Assembly (NCBI GenBank): GCA_023238725.1
Contig: CM041535.1
Coordinates: 25,473,978-25,537,977 of the forward strand
Reading direction: 5' to 3'
DNA: 64,000 nucleotides
Source of the DNA: Scortum barcoo
Lineage: Eukaryota > Chordata > Actinopteri > Centrarchiformes > Terapontidae
Shown in pieces: positions 12,801 to 26,578 of the stretch (the first letter of the stretch is position 1; every line of letters begins with the position of its first letter). The notes below the pieces were generated by a model. It was given only the letters and a program-made list of their open reading frames with translations. It searched no databases and was not told the DNA's origin. The translations under genes and the position numbers were made by a program.

Positions 12801-14729
12801 CCTTCTTCGGCCCCACAAATCTGTACACTGCTCTCAAGTAAGACACCAATATGCATTTATATTTTGTATAAAATGTTGTAATAAAATGTTTAGGTCCATT
12901 TTGTCCTCTTTTCCAACACCATCACCGTTTCTCTCCCTCATTTCTTCTCTGTGCAGTCACCACTTGTTGGCCCAGTGGATGTGCAGCAAGGGTGACTACC
13001 GAGGCGCTATGAGCCACGAGAAAGAGGCCCTCACTGCCTTTACCATCTTGGTCGGTATATTTGCATGAGTGAGAGAGATGGCTAGATTGGCTGTGTGTGC
13101 ACGTGTCATCTCACTGTTATCTTCTCTCCCAGTTCGGAGAGGATCACTCTCAGACTCACTGCAGCAAAGAGTTTCTGAGCACCATAACCCAGCAAGCCGT
13201 GAAGGTGGAGCGCTCCCTCAGACAGGCAGGAGCTGACTGCACGGAGCAAACAGTGGAGGTAAAGAATGGCCAGGAGTTTGTGTGCATGGTCCCTTATACC
13301 ACTGACCTCTTTGAATCTTACAAAAAAAGTGTGTTTATTGATCTCCATGTTCACTCTGTCCTCAGTGTCTTACTCCCTCAACGCACACAGTGCTGGAGCA
13401 AATGGTTCTGCTGACAGGTATCAGGAGGCTTACACAAAGGTAAATATTCTCTGTTATATGTGATATAATATGATGTTATATACCAGAAAACATTAGCTTG
13501 ACAGATATTGGATTTTTGAAGCCAAAATCCTTCAATATAATATCAATATACTTGTAAATAGTCATTTTTTAACAACACAAAATTAATATTCTTGATAAGG
13601 ATCCCTTGTTATTTTAAAGAAGTGTGACAAAGATATGTGCTGATCTAAACATTTCTGGTTAAGTAATAGTGATACTATGTCTTCTTAATATCTGTGATGA
13701 GCAAAATTGGCCGATATTTATCAGTCAAGCTCTAAAGTACCCCATAAATAATAAGATACTATATATTATAACTAACTAAGTATATACTATATATTATAAC
13801 TAAAAAAGGCCTTTCTGCAATATAGTGTCATTTTTAATACTTTACTACATTTTTGGTTAAAAAAAAAAAAGCTAATAGAATAAAATAAAATGTTTAAATC
13901 AGTGATGCACAACTTTTCCCTACAGCTTTAAAAACTTTAAGACATTCCTTTGACCGATTATCTGAATATTTACCACCTGTTATTTCTGTTATAATACATA
14001 ATATAACAAAGTGGAAGCTCTGTGTTTTAGAGAATTTATATGATGTTCATGCGCTCATTTCTATTAGCATAAAGTAGAAAGCCACTCATGCAGTCATTGT
14101 GCTTTTATAGTAACAGGCTACAGGAGTACAGGCAGAAACATAACGAACTGAAGGCAGCGGTGGCAAAAGAACTGGGATTCAAAATAACCAGCGAGTACAT
14201 CGTCTCAGAGACTCTGAACGGGGAGGAGAAAAGCTCAGATCAAGAAACAGGATGTGGGAAGGAAGCTGAAGAAGGAGGAAGCCCGGCAGCGGAGACTGCC
14301 AGCAGGAGCCAAAAGGAGCGACCTGAGGAAGAGCGCTCGGTGGAGAGTGCCACCACGGTCACAGCCAACGGCCACGTGGAGAAAACCGACGTAGACGGAG
14401 GAGACAGCGAGGACGGTGACAGAGCAGCAGAGGTCAAGTTAGTGAACGGGGTGTCAGAGGTCAAAGCGACAAGGGAGGAAGCTGAGACCAGCAAAGCCAA
14501 CGGAGTGATCAAATCTGACGCCGTGGCTGATAAGGTGAAGTCAGGCGAGGTTAATGGTGAAGTAAACGGAGTCTTGGACATCACCACCAGGCCAACGGTC
14601 CTTAAGAGCAAAGGGACCTGGGCAGATATTGTTTCGAAACCTGCTGTAACCAATGGGACGCGAAACAAAGGCGCAGCAGTCAACGGAGTGGCAGGTAGTG
14701 TCACTGCCAACGGAGTAGCTGAGGAGTGA
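3884..14729 (+). CDS. cluh: Clustered mitochondria protein homolog (CLUH family), 28 coding exons
   Basis: CLUH proteins are cytosolic RNA-binding proteins that bind mRNAs for nuclear-encoded mitochondrial proteins and keep mitochondria dispersed. Coding exons: 3884-3932, 5602-5711, 6039-6210, 7082-7219, 7325-7479, 7574-7728, 7917-8033, 8189-8321, 8409-8501, 8601-8767, 8972-9151, 9239-9679, 9767-9840, 9950-10054, 10175-10275, 10364-10516, 10611-10673, 10813-11063, 11155-11239, 11385-11538, 11655-11794, 12275-12355, 12500-12625, 12728-12837, 12957-13050, 13133-13258, 13366-13439, 14111-14729. They sum to 1,421 codons plus stop with phase kept. The order is a ubiquitin-like CLU N-domain (about residues 30-110), the central CLU domain with APDWNEELQAAKDLP (about 343 on), and TPR-like helices with FGEDHSQT near the end (about 965-1190). 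The C-terminal tail is acidic, low-complexity and NG-rich. Intron 11 begins GC. Teleosts have CLUH paralogs, and I cannot say which this is. Confidence 0.93.
4574..5230. other. Long first intron of the CLUH-family gene, no separate gene seen
   Basis: The intron 3933-5601 contains a chance minus-strand open frame across this stretch. It has no recognisable domain and no splice partners. CT-rich runs near 5270-5295 are simple sequence. Nothing else is supported here. Confidence 0.5.
6946..6966. repeat. Short dinucleotide repeat (CA) in CLUH intron 3
   Basis: An AT-rich stretch is followed by a pure CACACACACACAC run. It is a simple microsatellite inside the intron between exons 3 and 4. Confidence 0.7.
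10065..10115. repeat. CA-rich microsatellite in CLUH intron 14
   Basis: An almost pure ACAC run with a few interruptions starts just after the exon 14 donor at 10055. It produces spurious CVCVC-type open frames on the minus strand. Confidence 0.8.
11840..12040. repeat. Inverted copy of the GTAGTGGAGTA-family repeat in CLUH intron 21
   Basis: The stretch reads GTAGAAAGTAACCAAGTACAT, then ACAAGTACTTTATTTGAGCAT, ACTTGAGAGGGAAATATTGC and TTTTTACTCCAGTAC. These are reverse-complement counterparts of landmarks at 62095-62255. It lies wholly within the intron between 11794 and 12275. Confidence 0.6.
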
Positions 14730-14957
14730 GAACATATCCAACTGAAGAACAGTATTGTAGTTGAGTCAGTTTGCTAGTCACTGCTGTAAGATAAAACTCT
14801 CCCAGGATCCTTGATGTAGTTTGATCCAGTGAAACGTGAAGCAGAGCAGTAAGATGACAGGGAGTCAGACGAGGAGTGTTACTATGTGTTGGAGGTGTTG
14901 TTGCTGATGCTGGGAGAGGGCTGTACTGTTTAGTGCTTTTTTTTTTTTCCTCACAAC

Positions 14958-14963
14958 AATAAA
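14958..14963 (+). other. Polyadenylation signal of the CLUH-family gene
   Basis: AATAAA lies 229 nt after the TGA stop and just after a poly-T run. It is the first canonical signal downstream of the gene. Confidence 0.7.
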
Positions 14964-16084
14964 ATTTTTACTCTGGTTGAACAGTGATCTTGCGTCTCTG
15001 GCACAGAATGCATGCACATATAAATGATGTGTGACAGGGCGATTCAACTAATAAGCAAATCATGATTCAGATATAAACAAAACAATCAGAGCAGATTAAA
15101 AGAAAAAAGAGACTTTGTTCTATCAGTGAGAAACAACACAAAGTGGAGGATAACACTAAGAATATATTCAGAGCATATAAAACGGTTTCATAGAATTGTA
15201 CTGTTTTAGGCTGTGAGTTTGAACAAAAGAATTTGAAAATGCATAACACAGTGTTTTCCCCCTACTTACTAAAATGGTCTGACAATCCTTATTTTGTTTC
15301 CTTCTCCCAGACAGCTGCTGATACGGACCACGGTGTGGAAATCAATCCACACAGCCACAAAATTTACTTAAGCAACCCATAAGTTCCTTTTTTATTACTG
15401 GGTATTGCTCTGCAAAGAACATATTTCCATAATTAAAAATTGTTGGACATCCAGAGATGTGCATGTTCCATCTGCTGAACGTTAATGATTTTCTTTTATT
15501 TCCATTAAAAAAAAATGCAGCAGTAGACACGGATGTTGTGAAAAGGACTAAACTCATTTGTCAGCTTCTTGCATTATAAAGGCTGACAGCAGCTGACTTG
15601 AAGTTTCCACTGTGCCTAACTTTGTTGACACACAAAGCAGAGGATCTGTCTGCTGTAATGTGTTACCTTCCTAACGCAAACAAATTCCAAGTCTCTGCAT
15701 GTTGTACTAGCTGAACACAATGTATTGAAAAGATCTGGCTGTGACTGATAGTAAATGGGATTAATTACCAGCACAGCATAGCTTTGAGCAGCAGAGATAT
15801 AAAAACAGCAGAGTTTCGAGTGTGTGTTCCCTCTGACGGGTGTGGTTGGGTGTGGTTAGAAACATGCTTTGATTTACCTGTAATCATACCAAACAGTGAC
15901 GTTGTCCTGGAGTACGCCTGTTCAGTGCTGCAGTAAGGTGAGGAATTAAACTACTTGAAGTCACCGAAAACACAGTTTTCAGGAGGTTTTAAGAACTGGT
16001 ACAACGTGCTCAACAGTCCTTTTCCCTGAGATAAGGCCATGAGACAAACTCATCATATCAATCCTCAGTTTGAAACAGCGTTCA
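14964..16084. other. Intergenic spacer between CLUH and SRRD (convergent genes)
   Basis: No gene, RNA or clear repeat was recognised. Small open frames here lack splice context and recognisable domains. The two flanking genes end toward each other, so this should be 3' flank for both. Confidence 0.5.
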
Positions 16085-16090
16085 TTTATT
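16085..16090 (-). other. Polyadenylation signal of SRRD
   Basis: TTTATT on the plus strand is AATAAA on the minus strand, 80 nt beyond the SRRD stop codon. That is a normal distance for a short 3' UTR. Confidence 0.7.
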
Positions 16091-16169
16091 TAAAAACTGT
16101 TCATAAAAATGACAACAATAAAAAAGACAAACAACATAAAAAAAGTCCACTTCTTGTTCACCTCCTGTC

Positions 16170-18395
16170 TCAGCTCTGCGTTTGCCTCTGAATAATCTCC
16201 AGATCAGGACAGTGGTGGTACTGCGGTTCAGGCGGCTCCACCCAAGTGGATTGTGGGAGTCTGTTAAGGCTGCTGGTGGGAAAAGTGATGACCGCTGTGT
16301 CACTGAAGACGTCGATGAGTCGGGATGGACAAGGCAGCTGTCTCTCCTCGCACACAGACACAGCCTGAGAAATGTAGCTGTAGTCCCGCTTGAACTCCCT
16401 CTCGATCATCCTGTGAAAGAAAAGGTCTCGTCGCGTCACATCACACGTCACTGTCACATCTTAAACGTCATCTCAGCTGTTCATGTCAGGTACAAACCTG
16501 TCTCTCATGCCACTGAAGCTGTTTCCAATGATTATCGTCAGAGGAAGACACCGTGTACTCCAGTTCTTCCACAGCAGGTTGTTGTACAGGGCTTTCCCGC
16601 AGTGCATCAGGTAAAAGAGAGTGGGCTTGGTCACCAGACGCTTCCCCTCCTGCACAAGAAAAATGAAAATCAACTCGCAGCAGTTTAAAATTTGCTTGAG
16701 AAAAGTCATCATAGGTTTGTTAGTGTCCTACAGTTGTTGCATGTTAATCCATCATCATCCAGCAACTTTTGAATGCAACAATCGAACAGATTTGTCTTAA
16801 CTTTGTCACAATATCTGTGTTTTCTTATTGTTTGAGTTCTGGATATGATTTTCTGATGATCTTTGGTAGCTGAGCTCAAACCTACAACAATGTAAGACTT
16901 CACAAAACAGTCCACACTTACAGCTCAGATGCAACAACAACTCTGACTCTCAAACTAATATACGCCCCTAAATAACTTTCTAGTCTCTGTATATTAACGT
17001 TCAAACCAAACTGAAATGAATTAAAAAGAATTCCTGTGTGAGTCATGGAAAATTGTAAGATGATATAATATGCAAAAGAAAAACATATTGAATGGGCTGA
17101 AGCCTTCAGCAGCACTGTCACTATCCACTTGCTCTCTGCACTGTACACCTGTTAACCAGTGATGTGTCAGGACTTTTATTGACTGGAGAGGCCCAATAGG
17201 GACACTAACTTATGCAGGGGGATGCAAATACACACATACAAACACACACGCAAATACAGACACACACACAGATAAGAGGGGCTACCACCGGGACACAGTT
17301 CCACTTGTCTGACTGGATAAAAAACAAAAGTGGCCAAAAACTAACCTCATTTTCTGCGAGAACTGTCAGGCCGAGCTCTTTTAAGACATCCCTCTCTCCT
17401 GAGGAGAACGCAGGGTCATACACAGAGCAATCCTTCAGTGGAATCTGAAAGGGCAGAGGAGCAGTGAGACTTCATAAAGAACCAGGTCTCATGTAGAGAG
17501 CAGGTTATCTCATCTGGTCCTCCCACCTGTCCTGCATCCAGCAGCAGCAGCAACATGGCGAGCTGGAAGCGAGCTGAGACGCAGGAGGAAAAGGAGCCGA
17601 GGCCGTAACACACACACTCCAGCTGCTGACAGAGTCTGCCATCTCTGCTCCCTCCAAGCTGGACCTCAGTGTCAGTGATCTCTGCAGGATTTGAGAGAGA
17701 TGCTGATCCTGCCAAGAGCAACTGTTCTGAAAAACAAAACCAGAAAAAATTAAAAGGCTCATTGTGCTGCAGGCTGAATCATCCAAAAGCAAAACAAAAT
17801 ATTTGTTGCTGTCTATTTTTTGCACAGTCCTGCACAACTATTTCATTTAAATAACATTCATATTGCACACTCTCTTTATATTATTTTATTCTTTTTTTAT
17901 ACTACTGCCTACTTTATATTATTGTCTATTACATATTTAGTTCAGACTTCTGACTTGAATACTTCCTTTTCACCCCTTATATTTTTTTCTACTTACTATA
18001 TTTACATGTTTTGCACCAACATATCAAGAAAAAGTTCTTGTGTGTGAGCTTACTTAAATAATAATAATAAACCTGACCCTGTCCTGCATACTCACCTTTC
18101 CACTGAAGCCAAAGGTCCTCACACTTCAGCTCAGACCTGCAGAGGAGAGGAGGGAAGTAAGTTTGATTTGATGAAAATAAAAAATATACACCACCTTTAA
18201 AGAATGAGTGATCATGCAGCTGCTTATCCTAACTCAGACTTCTTACACTGTGTCTCTGATTCGTTTGACAGTCTTCCCGACGTCCAGCAGCTCCTGGCAG
18301 TTTTCTGACTCTGAGCACACCTGAACTGATTTGGATCTCCGCGCTGCACCTTTCCGTCGCCGGGCAACCTGCCACTCCTCCCCAGCGTCCGACAT
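16170..18395 (-). CDS. srrd: SRR1-like protein (SRR1 domain containing), 6 coding exons
   Basis: SRR1-domain proteins are related to plant SENSITIVITY TO RED LIGHT REDUCED 1. The vertebrate member is linked to heme metabolism and circadian regulation, but its biochemistry is unclear. Coding exons on the minus strand: 18395-18247, 18136-18096, 17726-17527, 17444-17346, 16649-16498, 16410-16170. They sum to 293 codons plus TGA with phase kept. The start begins MSDAGEEWQVARRRKG, and the basic N-terminus could be a nuclear or RNA-binding tract. The family signature YGLGSFSSC is at residues 104-112, followed by QLAMLLLLLDAG. A middle block carries FYLMHCGKALYNNLLW, and the strand IIIGNSFSGM lies near the end of exon 5. 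The human protein is somewhat longer (about 339 aa), mainly at the N-terminus. It is head to head with TFIP11, as in human. Confidence 0.92.
17815..18075 (+). repeat. LINE 3'-end remnant in SRRD intron 2
   Basis: A T-rich stretch is followed by TTTTGCACCAACATATCAAG, then a GTTCTTGTGTGTG block and AATAATAATAATAAACCTGA. This order (TTTGCACCA, CAAGA, TTCTTGTGTG, AATAAACCTGA) recurs at 24705-24935. From memory it matches the 3' end of a common fish non-LTR element, in plus orientation. Confidence 0.55.
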
Positions 18396-18834
18396 CAGTG
18401 CTACCTCACCTGAGCCTCACGTACACACACAAACATGTGATAAAAAAGTTCATTTTGATTGCAAATCTCTCATTAAAGTGTTGCACATGGGACAGCTTCT
18501 AATGTAACACATGCGCAGTTCTGCTTCCGGTGTTATGTCAAATTTCGTAAAAGCAAACAGCATAAAATAATACTATTAATCTATAGTAAATATTTTTAGT
18601 AGCTGAACTTCTATGAGTAGAAAAAAAACAAAAAAAATAATTTATCTATTTAAATAATTTAAATAATTTAGTTTTTTTGTAACAAACATTTCCGGGAGCC
18701 AACCGGAAGTGTTTTTGTTTTCGTACATGAAACGGAGACGCTAACTGAGATTAGCTTAGTTATCTTTTAATGTGCTGCTTCTGAATAATGAAGACTCATC
18801 TGATCTGCTGGTAAAGGAATAACAAACGTCTCAG
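18396..18834. promoter_or_regulatory. Bidirectional promoter of SRRD (-) and TFIP11 (+), with TFIP11 5' noncoding exon
   Basis: Fewer than 450 bp separate the SRRD start from the TFIP11 first splice donor. Two ETS-type sites are present: CTTCCGG at 18524-18530 (minus-strand CCGGAAG) and ACCGGAAGT at 18702-18710. An NRF1-like CATGCGCAG is at 18510-18518. No TATA box stands out. The TFIP11 noncoding exon appears to end at 18834 (TCAG before GTGAGT). It carries short upstream ORFs, one starting at the ATG near 18788 and closing after 8 codons. ETS and NRF1 sites are typical of bidirectional housekeeping promoters. Confidence 0.65.
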
Positions 18835-19179
18835 GTGAGTTAGATAAACCTGCCTTATCGTTATTTTCCTACATGCCCGTTTTTCGGTTAAACTGGCGCC
18901 TAAAGTTAGCTTCTGCTAGCTCGTTTTCACGTGTTTTCTCCACAAATTTGTTGAAATATGCTCATTTAAAGTGCTGGAATTAAAATTGAATCAATATGGT
19001 TTCATAGCTAAACGGTTATACAGTCAGATATAATTACCACGTAGGCATATGTAGCTGTTCAGCATTAAAAATAAAGAAAAAGGTGCTGGATTTACTGAAA
19101 AATCACTTTTCAGTCATTGCTTATTACATTTCCTTGCGAGCTGTCAGCCTCCTCTCGCTGCTTTCCTCAACAGATAAAT

Positions 19180-19442
19180 TAGAAAATTTATTTCAGACCC
19201 GGGTTTTTTATTTATCTCATATTTCTATTTATATGTCCATTTATATAATATTTTATTTTGTTACATTCTATTTAACAAACTATATTCTAATCCTATATTT
19301 TGAACTTTGGCACTATTTTATTTCTTGTCTTAAGTTCTCTTATTATTTATGTGATTTTCTTTATACACATATTATTTTTAATCATTGTTGGAGTATTACT
19401 ATGTAATTGTCCTGCACATGACAGTAAGGATCTTTGAATTGA
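19180..19442 (+). repeat. AT-rich LINE 3'-end-like remnant in the TFIP11 5' intron
   Basis: A long T/AT-rich stretch ends GTCCTGCACATGACAGTAAGGATCTTTGAATTGACT. The layout resembles the 3' ends at 17815 and 24705 but the tail differs. A 107-codon open frame over it is low-complexity hydrophobic sequence and not a gene. Confidence 0.4.
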
Positions 19443-19680
19443 CTAATTTTGATTTAATGACTCATCATTTTGATTTAGGGAATTAAATTGATTATATAAT
19501 AGAAACTTTATTTCACCATCAGATCGAAATGTTTGTGGTTTAATGACAGAACAAAAATATCTGTTATTTGTTCTGTAATTAAATCTCTGTCATGGTTGTT
19601 ATGTCAGATGTCGCTCATTATTTGGGGTTTTAACACAACTTTAACCATCTTGGTACTTTGTTTATTTGTCACACCCAGAC

Positions 19681-24529
<4,849 letters not shown>

Positions 24530-24665
24530 GGGTGGACTGACTCAGGTGTTTGTCTGCTAAGTGTAAAGGAGAATAAGCAGAGCAGATGTTTGCTTTTTAT
24601 GCAACTTCAGTATATGATCGTTGTGATACGTGTCTGTAAATTTTTAAAGTGTCACTACAACTGTG

Positions 24666-24671
24666 AATAAA
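24666..24671 (+). other. Polyadenylation signal of TFIP11
   Basis: AATAAA is 137 nt after the TGA stop, followed by a T-rich stretch. It is the first canonical signal beyond the gene. Confidence 0.75.
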
Positions 24672-24704
24672 TCTTTTTTCAATGTATGTGATCTCATTTG
24701 TCCC

Positions 24705-24935
24705 TTCTAGTACTGTATTTAGTACATAGTTATAGTTCTTAGTATAGTCCTGAACAATCTGCACAGTTCTTCCTTTTATATAATTCTTATATTGTACACA
24801 TTGTCTTTATCAATTGTATGTTTTATAACATTGTTTGATACTATAGACTATTGTGCTTCTATTTTTGCACCAGCATACCAAGACAAATAACTTTTATGTG
24901 AAAACTACTTTGGCAATGAACCTGATTCAGACATA
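24705..24935 (+). repeat. LINE 3'-end remnant downstream of TFIP11
   Basis: It contains CTATTTTTGCACCAGCATAC, then CAAGACAAATAACTTTTATGTG and TTGGCAATGAACCTGATTC. It shares landmark order with 17815-18075. From memory this is the 3' end of a common fish non-LTR element. Confidence 0.6.
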
Positions 24936-25719
24936 TGTATGCATATGATATTGGCTGATTTTCAGAAGGCAGAGTTCTCTATAAAGCATATTTTTAGTAT
25001 AAACTAAGTAAAGAATTTGATTAGAATCTTTTGATATCTATATAGATGTACAAAAAATGTACTTACATTGTAGATTTCTGTTTTAAAATAGCTTTAAAAT
25101 ATTTCTCTGTTACGTTGTTGCTATGTTGACTGCACTTTTTAGTACTCTTTTACCATTGTGTTGAAATGAATGCTTGTAACTGGATAATTATCTAGCAATA
25201 GAGAATAAATGAAGTTATATTTCCTTGTTTCTGTGTATAGCACAGTCTTTTTAAGTGACTTGAAATATAGATAATATAGAAAAACTACTATGTGGAAATA
25301 TGTAATGTAATAAAATAGGAATAGCTGACAGTGTTAAACCTCACTGTTTCTTTCTGTGTTGTCCTATCATGAGCTCTGGAAGAAGTAGAGGAGTTAAAAA
25401 AATAAAAAAGGAAGGAAAACAGGCAAAACTGAAACCACAAAATACACTGAAAATACTACTCAAATCATATTAAACTATACACAAATAGAGCAGACAATAA
25501 ATTAAGTAAAGGATTTATCAACCCAGAGTTGAATGTAATGTCACATAAAATGGTTAGTGATAACCTTGCAGTATAGACAGGGGGTCCAATCTATGCTGTC
25601 AGATACGAGACAGGACATGGTACTTGACACAGTCTGTGCAATCTCAAGAATTAAGAGGGCAGGATAGGAGGGAAAATAGATTTCTATATATTTCTTTCTT
25701 TATATTATTTCACATATAG
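24936..25719. other. AT-rich intergenic stretch, nothing recognised
   Basis: The spacer is high in A and T, with no open frame of note, no RNA gene and no clear promoter. It may be old repeat sequence beyond recognition. Confidence 0.45.
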
Positions 25720-26256
25720 GTGTGGATGGAAATGAGCGGGCAGATAAATATGCAAAAGGAGCAACAATGAGGAAAAGATTAAGAAATGCTGGCATAAAAT
25801 ACAGCAAAAGATTTGAATGATGTGATAAAATAAAGTGTGATACAAGAAACAAGGGCTGATACTACTACAGCATCTAAAGAAGGGTGGGAGAAATGAGAGG
25901 CAATAGAAATAAAAAGGAGAAAGACATATTAAGAATGCTGGACAGCACATTATACATAATAGGAAAACATGCAACAAGTAAATGATCATTGTGTGCCACA
26001 GGGGACCACATAGTTATAGAAGATACCAACAAGACAAGACATACACTTAAAACCACACTCTAAAGGGAATGGAATTACTTTACATGTTAGTGATATATTT
26101 TTATTCTATCTTCAGATATTTGGAAAACACCAGTGTTAACAAAAGGATTTGATACGCAAGTATAAAAAAACATTGTGCGCCACTCTCCAGAAGGTGGCGG
26201 TAATGCGTCTGAAAGCAGTTTGTACAACCGCCATTAACAGAAGAAGAAGAAGAAGA
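25715..26256 (+). mobile_element. Decayed non-LTR retrotransposon tail (RNase H / C-terminal region plus 3' end)
   Basis: Translated on the plus strand with several stops and frame breaks, 25720-26040 reads GVDGNERADKYAKGAT. That is the conserved end of an RNase H domain in fish non-LTR elements. Further on it reads STLYIIGKHATSK and HIVIEDTNK, the usual C-terminal zinc-knuckle-like region. The noncoding 3' end follows: AGAAGGTGGCGGTAATGCGT, AACCGCCATTAACAG, and a tail of AAG repeats ending near 26256. The element is truncated at its 5' end and inactive. It is a probable member of an RNase H-bearing LINE group. Its tail ends about 90 bp before the THOC5 first splice donor. Confidence 0.7.
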
Positions 26257-26346
26257 ACTACCGGTTGTGCGGTGAAACAAAATTCCCTCTTTCATGAGAG
26301 TTTGAGGACAATTTAATCATTTCAGACGTGTGTTTTCACCTCTGAG
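26257..26346 (+). promoter_or_regulatory. Probable THOC5 first (noncoding) exon and promoter edge
   Basis: CACCTCTGAG is followed by the donor GTATGT at 26347. The THOC5 start codon lies 18 bases after a TTTATTCAG acceptor at about 26563. So a 5' noncoding exon probably ends at 26346 and its transcription start lies between here and the retrotransposon tail. An ACCGGTTGTGCGG stretch is the only GC-richer sequence nearby. No TATA box is seen. Confidence 0.45.
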
Positions 26347-26578
26347 GTATGTGGATATGAACAGATATGTTACTGAACACATAATATATCGACGGGGTTG
26401 TTATATTTAGTGGAAAAGCCGTTTTAATGAGCTCCGAGCTGCTTAGCTGAGCTACATTGCTAACACAAAAGGGGGAAGGTTGTAGGTTACTGTAAGGAGG
26501 TGAAGGTTTTCAGGGATTATTTTGCTTAATTTAATCTTTACATTATATATATTCATTTATTCAGCCAGCCAGCCAGTC

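Noticed and set aside
14240..14710. 156-codon minus-strand open frame
   Set aside because: It is antisense to the low-complexity CLUH last exon, whose plus-strand frame continues the conserved protein in phase.
19083..19406. 107-codon hydrophobic open frame that could look like a membrane protein
   Set aside because: It is translated from an AT-rich LINE-like stretch in a TFIP11 leader intron. The Y/I/F/L-rich text follows from base composition.
25715..26040. RNase H-like text considered as a host gene
   Set aside because: It has several in-frame stops and is followed by a typical LINE 3' end with an AAG tail, so it is a dead transposon piece.
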